The notes: a model not told the origin generated them from the sequence alone. 64,000 bases of DNA from Prado023 sp963697345 (GCA_963697345.1 CAVONS010000011.1:1-64000); one strand, 5' to 3'; positions 43,494 to 52,531 are shown, counted from the first letter of the stretch. Program-made: numbers and translations.

Positions 43494-44094
43494 GCCCTCA
43501 CGTGACCGGCGGAAGGTGATCCTGCTCGCCGGTCCCAGCGGATCCGGCAAGTCGACGATCGTGGCGTCTGCCGGCCTGCCGATCCTCTACCTCGATGACT
43601 TCTACCGCGCCGGCTCCGACCCCGACCTGCCCCGCGACCCCGCGCTCGGCATCGTCGACTGGGACCACCCGGACAGCTGGGACCGGCGTGGGGCCCTGGC
43701 TGCCCTCGAGGCGCTCTGCCTCGAGGGCAGGGCGCGGGTCCCGGTCTACGACATCGCCGCCGACGGCCCCGACGGCACCCAGGAGGTCCAGGTCGGTTCG
43801 GCGCCCTTCGTCGCGGAGGGCATCTTCGCCCCGGAGCTCGTGGCCGACCTGCACAGCCGTGGCCTGCTGCTCGACGCGATCGTGGTCCGGCGCGCCCCCT
43901 GGAAGAACCTCGTGCGTCGTGCTGCCCGCGACCTCAAGGAGCGGCGCAAGCCACCACGCACGATCCTGCGACGTGGCCTGCACCTGTTCCACGTCGAGGA
44001 CGCGGTGGTGGGTCGGGCGATGGGCGCGGGGTGCCGCCCGCTGAGCGCCGGGCAGACCCGGGCGGTGCTCGCCCAGCACCGCCGGGCTCGATGA
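43483..44094 (+). CDS. Uridine kinase-like P-loop kinase
   Basis: 203 residues. Walker A LAGPSGSGKSTI, then ILYLDDFYRAGSDPDLP with the substrate Asp, DWDHPDSWD, and FVAEGIFAPELV (Walker B-like), as in uridine/cytidine kinase and phosphoribulokinase-type proteins. It probably phosphorylates uridine or cytidine using NTP, in keeping with the nucleoside genes around it. It is coupled to deoC by an 11-base overlap and convergent with the DUF4921 gene. Confidence 0.85.
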   Translation: MGTEPSRDRRKVILLAGPSGSGKSTIVASAGLPILYLDDFYRAGSDPDLPRDPALGIVDWDHPDSWDRRGALAALEALCLEGRARVPVYDIAADGPDGTQEVQVGSAPFVAEGIFAPELVADLHSRGLLLDAIVVRRAPWKNLVRRAARDLKERRKPPRTILRRGLHLFHVEDAVVGRAMGAGCRPLSAGQTRAVLAQHRRAR

Positions 44095-44105
44095 CCGGGG
44101 CCCGG

Positions 44106-45458
44106 TCAGCCGCCCAGGTACGTCAGGGCGCCGGCACGGTGTGAGCACTGGTCACCGACCGCCAGGGGCGCGATCCTGCCCGCGTCACGCAGGGCCAGCA
44201 ATGCGGCGACCATCCGATCGCGCAGCTGGGCCGGAGCGATCGTGTTGACGTTGATCTTCGTCCCACCCTCGAAACCGGCCAGCGTCGAGATCCGCCACTT
44301 CAGGTTGATGCGCCACGGCATGGCCACCTCGGCTCCCACCGGCCGGTAGTGCCACTCCTCGTTCGTCGGGACCAGCCGCCCGGTCGCGGCATGACAGGCA
44401 TGCACGATGTCCGACATCCCTCGCAGCGCCGCAGGGGAATGCTCCCAGGGGCGGTTGGCTGACTCCGTCGAGTAGATCTCGACGGTCGGGTAGCGGTGTC
44501 CGACGCCGGCCAGGGCGATCGCGTGGTCGTTCTCGGCGATGACCAGGCCATCGCGCGTGGCGGGATCGGTGATCGCGACGGTGAACAGGTCCGGTGTCCC
44601 ACGCAGCATCGCGACGATGCGGGCCATCAGCGGGCCGTACTCGTCGATCGCCACGAGCTGCTTGTGCAGGTGGTCGAACGAGGCGCCGGCTGCGCGCAGC
44701 CAGTTCTGGAACGTCGAGACGTAGGCAGCATCGGGGACCGACACGGCGAGGTCGTGCAGGGCATCGACCGTCAGGGCCATGAAGGCGTGGTGCTCGTCGG
44801 GCGTGAGATCGCCGGCTGAGGCCAGCTCGTCATCCTGCGTGGCCGCGTCGACGAAGTGCCGGCGCGCGACGATCACGTCGTGGGTGCTGCCGAACAGTCG
44901 GACTGCCTGCTCGACAAGGACGTCATCGGGCAGGGCTGCGACCTGCACGGCGGGAAGTCCAGATGCCCGGGCCCGTGTCCGCATGATCGTCGCGAGGTGG
45001 GCACGACCGGTCGGCGAGGCCGCATAGGCCCGCGCACGCCCCCGGATCGGGTCCGGCAGCTCGTACCCGTGGTTGGCGTGCCAGTACTCGAAGGGCAGGA
45101 TCTCGAACAGGTTGGGGATCCTTCGCACCTCGGCGACCGTCGCCCCGAGCTGATCGGCCCGGAGATGGCGCAGGATCGTCCATGGTTGCCCGGCATCGGG
45201 ATCGAGGACCAGTCGGGCCTTCTCCGGTGGGGTGTCCAGGTACCGACCGGAGCAGAACGCGCACCGGGTGTCGACATCTGTGCCCCGCAGCGGCTGGGGC
45301 GGGGCGACCGCCGCGGGAAGCGGCCGATGCGACCGGCCGGGAACCGTCCAGACCACTGTTCCGGTCAGCGGCGACTCCTGGCGGACAGTGCCGTCGGGCA
45401 GTTGCTCGAGGTGGTATCCGGGCGTCCCGGTCGTGGGGTCCCGATGGGGTTCGTTCAC
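44106..45458 (-). CDS. DUF4921 family protein (GalT/HIT-like nucleotidyltransferase fold)
   Basis: 450 residues. An N-terminal CAFCSGRYLDTPPEKARL resembles the metal-binding start of galactose-1-phosphate uridylyltransferase. NLFEILPFEYWHANHGYELP and YVSTFQNWLRAAGASFDHLHKQLVAI follow, the last with an HxHxQ-like triad (HLHKQ) typical of HIT/GalT active sites. This matches my recollection of DUF4921, whose reaction is unknown. It is last in the nucleoside importer/cdd/add operon, 4 bases after add. A nucleotidyl transfer or dinucleotide phosphorolysis acting on nucleosides or their sugars is a reasonable guess only. Confidence 0.7.
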   Translation of the reverse strand: MNEPHRDPTTGTPGYHLEQLPDGTVRQESPLTGTVVWTVPGRSHRPLPAAVAPPQPLRGTDVDTRCAFCSGRYLDTPPEKARLVLDPDAGQPWTILRHLRADQLGATVAEVRRIPNLFEILPFEYWHANHGYELPDPIRGRARAYAASPTGRAHLATIMRTRARASGLPAVQVAALPDDVLVEQAVRLFGSTHDVIVARRHFVDAATQDDELASAGDLTPDEHHAFMALTVDALHDLAVSVPDAAYVSTFQNWLRAAGASFDHLHKQLVAIDEYGPLMARIVAMLRGTPDLFTVAITDPATRDGLVIAENDHAIALAGVGHRYPTVEIYSTESANRPWEHSPAALRGMSDIVHACHAATGRLVPTNEEWHYRPVGAEVAMPWRINLKWRISTLAGFEGGTKINVNTIAPAQLRDRMVAALLALRDAGRIAPLAVGDQCSHRAGALTYLGG

Positions 45459-45462
45459 CGGC

Positions 45463-46563
45463 TCAGGTCGCGGTCGCCTCGGTGCCGGCCATGGCGGCGT
45501 ACCCCGGCTTGATCACCTCGTTGATCAGCGCCAGGCGCTGATCGAAGGGCAGGAAGGCCGATTTCATCGCGTTGATGGTCAGCCACTGCAGGTCGGCCAA
45601 CTCGTACCCGAACGCCTCGGAGAGCAGGTGCATCTCGTTGCTCATCGACGTGCTGGACATGAGGCGGTTGTCGGTGTTGACCGTGACCCGGAAGCCCAAT
45701 GTGCGCAGCAGGCCGATCGGGTGCCCGGCGATGGAGGCGGCGGCGCCGGTCTGCACGTTGGAGCTCGGGCACATCTCCAGCGGGACCCGTCGATCGCGGA
45801 TGTAGGCAGCCAGGCGCCCGAGGTGCACCGATCCGTCGGGCTCCCGGGTGATGTCATCCATGATGTGCACGCCGTGGCCCAGCCGCTCGGCCCCACACCA
45901 CTGGATCGCCTCCCAGATGCTCGGGAGTCCGAAGGCCTCCCCGGCATGGATGGTGAAGTGCGCATTCTCCCGCTGCAGGTACTCGAAGGCGTCCAGGTGC
46001 CTGGTGGGCGGGTAGCCCTCCTCGGCACCGGCGATGTCGAAGCCCACGACCCCGGCGTCGCGGTAGGCCACCACCTGTCGCGCGATCTCACTGCTGCGCG
46101 CCGCAGTGCGCATCGCCGTGAGCAGGGTGCGCACCACGATGGGCTGTCCGGCCTCAGCCGCCACCCGCTCACCCTCGGCGAACCCGGCCAGGACGGCGTC
46201 GATGACCTGTTCGAGACTCAGCCCGCCCTCGGTGCTCAACTCCGGGGCGAAGCGGACCTCGGCGTAGACGACACCGTCGGCGGCGAGGTCCTCGGCGCAC
46301 TCCCGCGCGACCCGGCGCAGGGCCGCCTCGGTCTGCATGACAGCCACGGTGTGGGCGAAGGTCTCCAGGTAGCGCACCAGCGACCCCGAGTCGGCGGACT
46401 CCTGGAACCAGACACCCAGGGCATCAGGATCCATCGTGGGAAGCTCGGTGTAGCCGCACTCCCCGGCCAGCTCGACGATGGTCTGCGGCCGCAGGCCCCC
46501 ATCGAGGTGATCGTGGAGAAGGACCTTGGGAGCTCTGCGGCAGGTGTCGATGTCCAGCGTCAT
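45463..46563 (-). CDS. add: Adenosine deaminase
   Basis: 366 residues. VLLHDHLDGGLRP (zinc His pair), FTIHAGEAFGLPS, RLGHGVHIMDD and VTVNTDNRLMS (zinc Asp) cover the catalytic site. It deaminates adenosine and deoxyadenosine to inosine forms, feeding the purine nucleoside phosphorylase nearby. The 44-base gap before it holds its own -10 box, so it can be made without the transporter. Confidence 0.95.
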   Translation of the reverse strand: MTLDIDTCRRAPKVLLHDHLDGGLRPQTIVELAGECGYTELPTMDPDALGVWFQESADSGSLVRYLETFAHTVAVMQTEAALRRVARECAEDLAADGVVYAEVRFAPELSTEGGLSLEQVIDAVLAGFAEGERVAAEAGQPIVVRTLLTAMRTAARSSEIARQVVAYRDAGVVGFDIAGAEEGYPPTRHLDAFEYLQRENAHFTIHAGEAFGLPSIWEAIQWCGAERLGHGVHIMDDITREPDGSVHLGRLAAYIRDRRVPLEMCPSSNVQTGAAASIAGHPIGLLRTLGFRVTVNTDNRLMSSTSMSNEMHLLSEAFGYELADLQWLTINAMKSAFLPFDQRLALINEVIKPGYAAMAGTEATAT

Positions 46564-46576
46564 GGGTCACAGGCTA
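46564..46576 (-). promoter_or_regulatory. Leaderless-type -10 box for add
   Basis: TAGCCT (46576-46571) on the minus strand, 7 bases, ATG 46563. An internal promoter in the nucleoside operon. Confidence 0.5.
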
Positions 46577-46607
46577 TCTGCCCCGGGCCGGGATCGACCT
46601 GCGCCGA

Positions 46608-47045
46608 TCAGCCGCGGGTACGCAGGTCCTCGACGTCGAACGCGTCAGGCAGGATCTGGCTCATCGGCAGGATCCCTCGTGTGGTGTGCAGCAGGCATCC
46701 GGGCCCGCCGTGCTCCCACAGCAGCTGCCGGCAGCGGCCACAGGGCATGAGGTCCGAGCCGTGCCGATCGACACACACCACCGCCACCAGGCGACCGCCC
46801 CCCGAGGTGTGCAGGGCACTGACCAGCCCGCACTCGGCGCAGAGGGTCACGCCGTAGGCGGCGTTCTCGACATTGCACCCGACCACGACCCGACCGTCGT
46901 CGATGAGCCCGGCGACCCCCACCGGGAAGTGCGAGTACGGGGCGTAGGCCCGCTGCATGGCCGTCACGGCCGCGGCGCGAAGGCCCGCCCAGTCGATGCC
47001 GTCCGGCGCAGGCAGGTCCGCGACGTCGGGCACGTGCGAGTTCAT
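46608..47045 (-). CDS. cdd: Cytidine deaminase
   Basis: 145 residues. YAPYSHFPVGVAGL, VVGCNVENAAYGVTLCAEC (catalytic Glu and zinc Cys) and DLMPCGRCRQLLWE (two zinc Cys) identify the homotetrameric type. It deaminates cytidine and deoxycytidine to uridine forms. ATG 47045 is chosen because the longer frame runs into the upstream permease. Separated from the permease stop by 10 bases. Confidence 0.95.
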   Translation of the reverse strand: MNSHVPDVADLPAPDGIDWAGLRAAAVTAMQRAYAPYSHFPVGVAGLIDDGRVVVGCNVENAAYGVTLCAECGLVSALHTSGGGRLVAVVCVDRHGSDLMPCGRCRQLLWEHGGPGCLLHTTRGILPMSQILPDAFDVEDLRTRG

Positions 47046-47055
47046 CTGCGCGCCC

Positions 47056-48348
47056 TCACGACTTGATGTAGGGAACGCCGTCAGCAGCCGGTGCACGCGA
47101 CCTTCCGGCCAGCCCGGCGACCGCGAACAGGGTGGCCAGGTAGGGCGCCATGAGCATGACCTGGCTCGGGATCGGCGTGCCGACGATGCTCAACACGCTC
47201 TGCAGCTGATCGGCGAAGCCGAACAGCAGGGCCGCGCCGATGGCTCCCAGCGGGGACCACCGGCCGAAGATCATGGCGGCCAGGGCGATGAAGCCCTTGC
47301 CCGCGGTCATGTTCTTGCTGAACGCGCCCACCGACCCGAGGGTGAAGAACGCCCCACCGAGGCCCGAGACCATGCCGCCGAGCAGGACGTTGCGGAACCG
47401 GAGGCGGTTCACGTCGATGCCCACGGTGTCGGCTGCCTTGGGGTGCTCCCCCACGGCGCGCACCCGAAGGCCCCAGCGGGTCTTGAACAGGGCCACGTGC
47501 ACGGCGGCCGCGATCACGTACATCAGGTAGACGATCAGGGACTGGTCGAAGAAGATCGGCCCGAGGATCGGGATGTCGGACAGGATCGGGATCTCGATCG
47601 GCTGCAGCACCGGCGGGCTGTTCCAGGTCAGTGCCTCCTTGTCGAGCACCGACGAGTAGAAGAACGACGTCAGGCCCAGGACCAGGGTGTTGACCACGAC
47701 CCCGACGATCACCTGGTCGACGAAGTAGGTCACCGTGAAGACGGCCAGGACCCACCCGACCAGCAGGCCCGCCAGGACGGCGGCCAGGAGTCCCGCGAGC
47801 AGGCTGTTGGTCAGTGATCCCACGACGGCCGACAGGAACGCACCTGCCAGCAGCTGGCCCTCGATGGCGATGTTGACCACACCGGCGCGCTCGCACAGGA
47901 CGCCGGACAGGGCACCGAAGATCAGGGGCACGCTGAGCAGCAACGAGCCCTGCAGCAGGCCGGTCAGCGGGATCGACTTCCCGGTGACCGCCCACGTGAG
48001 GAACGACATCATGAAGGCCACGCCGAACGCAGCGATCGCCCACGCCGGGGTGGACCGATGGCCCCGGGCCCAGCGCACGGACAGTGCCGCGATGGCCAGG
48101 CACACCAGGCCCATGACGAGCGCGAAGGTCTTCGAGCCCACGACCAGGTCGGGCAACGAGATCGTGTCGCCCGGCATGGCCAGCACGAAGGTGGTCGTGT
48201 CCCCGGCGGTGCCGCGCACGCCGAAGAAGAAGATCGCCACCGCCGCGAGGATGCCCATCACGATGGGGGCCTTGTAGGAGATGGGCAGCGCCGCCTTGCC
48301 GTCGGCACGGGCCGGTGCCACCGGTGCGGGAGGTGTGTCGAGTGCCAT
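47056..48348 (-). CDS. Nucleoside ABC transporter permease (NupQ/YufQ-like)
   Basis: 430 residues with about 10-11 membrane segments. IFGALSGVLCERAGVVNIAIEGQ is the signature of the BMP-type importer permeases, and GLRVRAVGEHPKAADTVGIDVNRLRF is the coupling-helix region. It carries an N-terminal extension of two or three segments absent from short relatives. AAGGAGA precedes the ATG. Partner of the next gene upstream. Confidence 0.92.
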   Translation of the reverse strand: MALDTPPAPVAPARADGKAALPISYKAPIVMGILAAVAIFFFGVRGTAGDTTTFVLAMPGDTISLPDLVVGSKTFALVMGLVCLAIAALSVRWARGHRSTPAWAIAAFGVAFMMSFLTWAVTGKSIPLTGLLQGSLLLSVPLIFGALSGVLCERAGVVNIAIEGQLLAGAFLSAVVGSLTNSLLAGLLAAVLAGLLVGWVLAVFTVTYFVDQVIVGVVVNTLVLGLTSFFYSSVLDKEALTWNSPPVLQPIEIPILSDIPILGPIFFDQSLIVYLMYVIAAAVHVALFKTRWGLRVRAVGEHPKAADTVGIDVNRLRFRNVLLGGMVSGLGGAFFTLGSVGAFSKNMTAGKGFIALAAMIFGRWSPLGAIGAALLFGFADQLQSVLSIVGTPIPSQVMLMAPYLATLFAVAGLAGRSRAPAADGVPYIKS

Positions 48349-48363
48349 GTCGAGGGTCTCCTT

Positions 48364-49560
48364 CTACTCCGGCTTCGGCGCCCGGAGGCGGAAGATCTTG
48401 CGGACGAGGGGTGGTGCGGCCAGGAACAGCACGATCAATGACTGGACCACCAGCACGATGTCGATCGGCGTCGAGGTGGCGGCCTGCATCGAGGAGCCAC
48501 CCGCTCGCAGGCCGCCCATCAGGATGCCGGCGAAGACCACGCCGATCGGGTTGCTCTTGCCCAGCAGGGCCACGGTGATCGCATCGAACCCGATCTCACC
48601 TGCGATCCCATTGCCCAGGGCATATTCCGTCGCCCCGCCGAGTATCTGGTTGGTCCCAGCCAGGCCCGCCAGGCCACCAGCGATGACCATGACGCCGGTC
48701 AGGGCACGCTTGACGTTGATCCCCGCCGTACGGGCCGCGTTCGGGTTGGCCCCGACGGCGCGGAACTCGAAGCCGATCGTGGAGCGCTCGAGCAGCCACC
48801 ACACGAATGCGGCGGCCGCCAGGGCCAGCAGGAACCCGAGGTTGAGCCGGTAGTCGTCACCGAGGATCCGGGGCAGGCGTGCGGCCCCGGCCACGGCCGG
48901 GCTGAGCGGGTCGTCGCGCCCGGGCCGCTGGAAGGCATCGAGGGTGAGCAGGTACTGCAGGAAGTAGATCGCGATCCAGTTCAGCATGATCGTGACGATC
49001 ACCTCGTGGGCCCCGGTCTGGGACTTCAGGACACCGGCGATGCTGCCCCACAGGGCGCCACCGACGATGCCGGCCAGGACCGCGACGAACAGGTGGAGCG
49101 GGAACGGCATCTCGAAGGTGAACCCGACATATCCGGCGAAGATCGCACCGATGATCAGCTGGCCCTGGGCGCCGATGTTGAACAGCCCGGCACGGAACGG
49201 CAGCGCGACGGCCAGGCCCGCGAAGATCAGTGAGGTCGAGGTGTAGAGCGTCTCGGTGAACGGCTTCACGGCGTCGGCCACCGTGTAGGCGCTGAAGTTG
49301 ATCACCGAGCCGGAGAACAGCGCCTTGTAGGCCTGCGACACCGCCTCCCAGGCGGCGGTCAGGGTGTCCAGGGGGGCGGAGAAGAAGTACTTGGCGGCCT
49401 CGCGGACGTCGGGATCGGCGAAGGCGATCAGCACACCGCTGATGACCAGGGCGAGCAGGAAGGACAACGCGTAGAGGATCGCCTGGTCGACCCAGCCCTT
49501 CCTCGAGCGCTTCTGCGGCACCGGTGCCGTCAACTCGGTCATCAGCTCCGTGTCGCTCAC
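48364..49560 (-). CDS. Nucleoside ABC transporter permease (NupP/YufP-like)
   Basis: 398 residues, about nine membrane segments. FRAGLFNIGAQGQLIIGAIFAGYVG and FEFRAVGANPNAARTAGINVKRAL are the family motifs (inner-membrane core and coupling helix). It forms the heterodimeric pore with the permease downstream. The GTG start overlaps the ATPase stop (GTGA). Confidence 0.93.
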   Translation of the reverse strand: MSDTELMTELTAPVPQKRSRKGWVDQAILYALSFLLALVISGVLIAFADPDVREAAKYFFSAPLDTLTAAWEAVSQAYKALFSGSVINFSAYTVADAVKPFTETLYTSTSLIFAGLAVALPFRAGLFNIGAQGQLIIGAIFAGYVGFTFEMPFPLHLFVAVLAGIVGGALWGSIAGVLKSQTGAHEVIVTIMLNWIAIYFLQYLLTLDAFQRPGRDDPLSPAVAGAARLPRILGDDYRLNLGFLLALAAAAFVWWLLERSTIGFEFRAVGANPNAARTAGINVKRALTGVMVIAGGLAGLAGTNQILGGATEYALGNGIAGEIGFDAITVALLGKSNPIGVVFAGILMGGLRAGGSSMQAATSTPIDIVLVVQSLIVLFLAAPPLVRKIFRLRAPKPE

Positions 49561-51086
49561 TGGGCACCTCCCTGGACCGCGTCGGCCTCCTGCGGGATAC
49601 CGGCCATCATCAGGCCCAGCGCGCCACGCGGTGTGTCCGGCGGCACGATCCCGATGATCCGACCGCGGTACATGACCGCGACGCGGTCGGCCAGCGCAGC
49701 CACCTCGTCGAGTTCGGTCGACACGATCAGTACTGCGACCCCGGCGTCGCGTTCGGCGATGACCCGCTTGTGGACGAACTCGATGGCGCCCACATCCACC
49801 CCACGGGTGGGCTGCGAGGCGACGAAGAGCGAGACGACCGGCTTGGACAGCTCGCGGGCCAGGACCACCTTCTGCTGGTTCCCCCCGGACAGGGACCCTG
49901 CGGGCAGGTGCACGCCGGTGGTCCGCACGTCGAACTCCGCGACCTTCTCCTCGGCGTTGGCCGCAATCACCTTCGGCTTCATCATCACGCCGCGCGCGAA
50001 CGGCGCCTGCTTGTACTGGTCGAGGATCATGTTCTCGGCGATGGAGAACTTGCCCACGAGTCCGTCGTCGGAGCGGTCCTCGGGGACGAACCCGATCCCG
50101 GAGTCCAGGATCTTGCGGGTGGAGCGACCCAGCAGCTCCTCACCGTTGAGCGTGACTGAGCCGCTGACGCGGTGCTGAAGCCCCAGGAGGGCCTGGGTCA
50201 GCTCGGTCTGCCCGTTGCCCTGGACGCCGGCGATGCAGACAACCTCCCCGGCACGCACATCGAGGTTGATGTCGTCGACCATCGCCTGGCCGGTCTCCGA
50301 GCGCACCGTGAGCCCGCGGATCTGGAGCACCACGTCCTTGGGTTGCGCGGGGGCCTTGTCCACCTTCAGGCTCACTGCCCGGCCGACCATCATGGTGGCG
50401 AGCTCGGTCTCGGAGTCGGTCGGCAGGGCTGTGCCGACCACCTTGCCCAGCCGGATGACGGTGATGCGGTCGGCGACTGCCTTGATCTCGCGCAGCTTGT
50501 GGCTGATGAGCACGACCGAGCGCCCACTCTCCTTGAGCTGTCGGATGATCTCGAGCAGCTCGTCGGTCTCCTGCGGGGTCAGCACCGCGGTGGGCTCGTC
50601 CAGGATCAGGATCTGGGCGTCCTTGACCAGTGCCTTGATGATCTCGATCCGCTGCTGGACGCCGACCGGGAGGTCCCCGACCAGCGCGTCGGGGTCGACC
50701 TCGAGGTTGTACCGCTGGGACAGCTCGAGCACCTGGTTGCGAGCGGCCTCGAGATCGAGGAACGCACCCTTGGTGTGCTCGTGACCCAGCATGACGTTCT
50801 CGGCCACGGTGAACACCGGGACGAGCATGAAGTGCTGGTGCACCATGCCGATGCCCGCGTCCATGGCGTCGCCGGGATCGTGGAAGTGGACCTCCTGGCC
50901 GTCGATCAGGATCGTGCCCTCATCGGGCCGGTAGAGACCGAACAGCGTGTTCATGAGGGTGGACTTGCCCGCGCCGTTCTCCCCCAACAGGCAGTGGATC
51001 TCGCCGGGCTCAATCGTCAGGTCGATGGAGTCGTTGGCCTTGAACGTGCCGAACTTCTTGGTGATCCCACGCAGCTCCAGGCGCAC
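49557..51086 (-). CDS. Nucleoside ABC transporter ATPase, two fused nucleotide-binding domains (NupO/YufO-like)
   Basis: 509 residues. First domain: Walker A GENGAGKST, signature LPVGVQQRIEI, Walker B ILILDEPTAVL. Second domain: a degenerate Walker A (VQGNGQTELTQALLG) and SGGNQQKVVLAREL. This asymmetric pattern is normal for ribose/nucleoside importers. GTG start with GGAGGT in front. It lies after the substrate-binding protein, separated by a strong hairpin. Confidence 0.93.
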   Translation of the reverse strand: MRLELRGITKKFGTFKANDSIDLTIEPGEIHCLLGENGAGKSTLMNTLFGLYRPDEGTILIDGQEVHFHDPGDAMDAGIGMVHQHFMLVPVFTVAENVMLGHEHTKGAFLDLEAARNQVLELSQRYNLEVDPDALVGDLPVGVQQRIEIIKALVKDAQILILDEPTAVLTPQETDELLEIIRQLKESGRSVVLISHKLREIKAVADRITVIRLGKVVGTALPTDSETELATMMVGRAVSLKVDKAPAQPKDVVLQIRGLTVRSETGQAMVDDINLDVRAGEVVCIAGVQGNGQTELTQALLGLQHRVSGSVTLNGEELLGRSTRKILDSGIGFVPEDRSDDGLVGKFSIAENMILDQYKQAPFARGVMMKPKVIAANAEEKVAEFDVRTTGVHLPAGSLSGGNQQKVVLARELSKPVVSLFVASQPTRGVDVGAIEFVHKRVIAERDAGVAVLIVSTELDEVAALADRVAVMYRGRIIGIVPPDTPRGALGLMMAGIPQEADAVQGGAQ

Positions 51087-51200
51087 TGCTACCTCCGACG
51101 ATCGGGTGTCAACTCTCGCACCCTAGCGACCAGCACCCGCTGAACACGGGACCACGGTCCTCTGACGCCGGTCGGATCGTCTGGACATGCCCGCAACGAC

Positions 51201-51235
51201 GACCGACCCCCCGCAGTGGCGCCGGGGGGTCGGTC
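51201..51235 (-). terminator. Strong hairpin between the binding-protein gene and the transporter ATPase gene
   Basis: Two perfect 13-base arms (GACCGACCCCCCG and its complement) enclose a 9-base loop. It lies after the bmp stop and before the ATPase start. It is best read as a partial terminator or mRNA-stabilising stem that lets the binding protein be made in excess over the membrane subunits, as is usual for such importers. There is no clear U-tract. Confidence 0.75.
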
Positions 51236-51267
51236 AGGAACTGCTGTGGGCTGGTCAGCCCTTGCTG

Positions 51268-52377
51268 TCAGCCCGCCTGGGGCGAGTTGCTCGACTCGAC
51301 GACGATGGTCCCGTCGACGATCTGCGCCTTGAGCGCCTCGATCTGGGCGGTCAGCTCAGCCGGCACCTTCGACTCGAAGTCGTGGTACGGGGCCAGGCCC
51401 ACGCCGTCGTTGGCCAGCGTGCCGATGTAGGGCGTGTTGTCGAAAGCGCCGTTCACGGTCTCGGTCGTGGCGGTCTCGACCGAGTTGGCGATGTTCTTCT
51501 CCACAGTGGTGAGGAACACGTCCTTGTACTGCTCGGCAGAGGTGTACCCGTCCTGGTCGACCCAGATGATGGCCACCTTGCCGCCGGACTCCTGCGCTGC
51601 AGCCGCAGCACCCAGCCCGGTGCCACCGGCGACCGGCAGGATGATGTCCGCACCCTGCTGGATGAAGTTCTTGGCCAGGTTCTTGCCGTCGGTCGGGGAG
51701 TCGAACTTGCCGGCGAAGGAGCCGTTCTGCTTCTCCTTGTCCCAGCCGAGGAGCTTCACGTCGGCGCCGTTGTCCTCGTTGTACTTGTCCACACCATCGG
51801 CGAAGCCGTCCATGAAGACCGCAACGGTCGGGAGCTGGATCCCGCCGAAGGTCGCGACGGTGCCTGTCTCACTCATGCCCGCAGCGAGGTACCCACCCAG
51901 GTAGGCAGCCTCGGCGGTGTTGAACAGCAGGGGCTTGACGTTGTCGATCGGCTGGAAGCCGTCGGTGTCGGGATCGCCATCGGGGTTCTCGTCGACGATG
52001 GTGAACGTCTCGTCGGGGTTCTCGGTGGCGGCCGTCCGCGTTGCGTCACCGAGGGAGAACCCGACGGTCACGATGATGCCGCAGTCCTCGGCCACGAGGC
52101 TGTTGACGTTGGGCGTGTAGTCCGACTCGGACTTGCTGGTCACGTACTTGACCTCGATGCCCTGGCTGGCCTCGGCGGCCTGCAGCCCGGCCCACGCAGA
52201 GGCGTTGAAGGAGCGGTCGTCGATGCCACCCTGGTCGGTGACCATGCAGCCGAGGAAGTCGGCTGACGCGGCACCGCCCGACGCCGAGCCCGCATCCGCG
52301 TTCTCGTCAGGGGCTTCGCCACAGGCGGCCAGTGCCAGCGCCGCTACGGCGCTCACAGCGAGCAAGCGAGTCTTCAT
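51268..52377 (-). CDS. BMP family nucleoside-binding lipoprotein
   Basis: 369 residues. A lipoprotein signal ends at LAAC (Cys19), and a Gly/Ser/Ala-rich linker follows. MVTDQGGIDDRSFNASAWAGL is the BMP/PnrA family signature, with TVGFSLGDATRTAA and NFIQQGADIILPVAGGTGLGAA later. It binds nucleosides outside the membrane and feeds the ABC permeases. A GGAGAACGA ribosome site precedes ATG 52377. First gene of the uptake operon; possible promoter and operator upstream. Confidence 0.94.
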   Translation of the reverse strand: MKTRLLAVSAVAALALAACGEAPDENADAGSASGGAASADFLGCMVTDQGGIDDRSFNASAWAGLQAAEASQGIEVKYVTSKSESDYTPNVNSLVAEDCGIIVTVGFSLGDATRTAATENPDETFTIVDENPDGDPDTDGFQPIDNVKPLLFNTAEAAYLGGYLAAGMSETGTVATFGGIQLPTVAVFMDGFADGVDKYNEDNGADVKLLGWDKEKQNGSFAGKFDSPTDGKNLAKNFIQQGADIILPVAGGTGLGAAAAAQESGGKVAIIWVDQDGYTSAEQYKDVFLTTVEKNIANSVETATTETVNGAFDNTPYIGTLANDGVGLAPYHDFESKVPAELTAQIEALKAQIVDGTIVVESSNSPQAG

Positions 52378-52436
52378 TCGTTCTCCATCTCAGATCGACG
52401 CGACGCCCATGCGGCGTCAGACCACGTCACCCGCCA

Positions 52437-52442
52437 ATTTTA
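52437..52442 (-). promoter_or_regulatory. Candidate -10 box for the nucleoside importer operon
   Basis: TAAAAT on the minus strand, 60 bases before the bmp ATG, is the most AT-rich -10-like site in the region. No good -35 is visible at 16-18 bases, so it may depend on an activator. Confidence 0.4.
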
Positions 52443-52472
52443 CGGCTCGCAACGTGGTGCTCCGGACCATCC

Positions 52473-52500
52473 TGATCAGACACCGGACACGATCTGATCA
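52473..52500. promoter_or_regulatory. Candidate operator upstream of the nucleoside importer operon
   Basis: TGATCAGA-N12-TCTGATCA is a perfect 8-base inverted repeat with half-site centres 20 bases (two helical turns) apart, about 30 bases upstream of the likely -10. It would suit a dimeric nucleoside- or sugar-sensing regulator. Confidence 0.5.
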
Positions 52501-52531
52501 CGATTCGACGCCCCAGGTCCCGATCGAGAGG

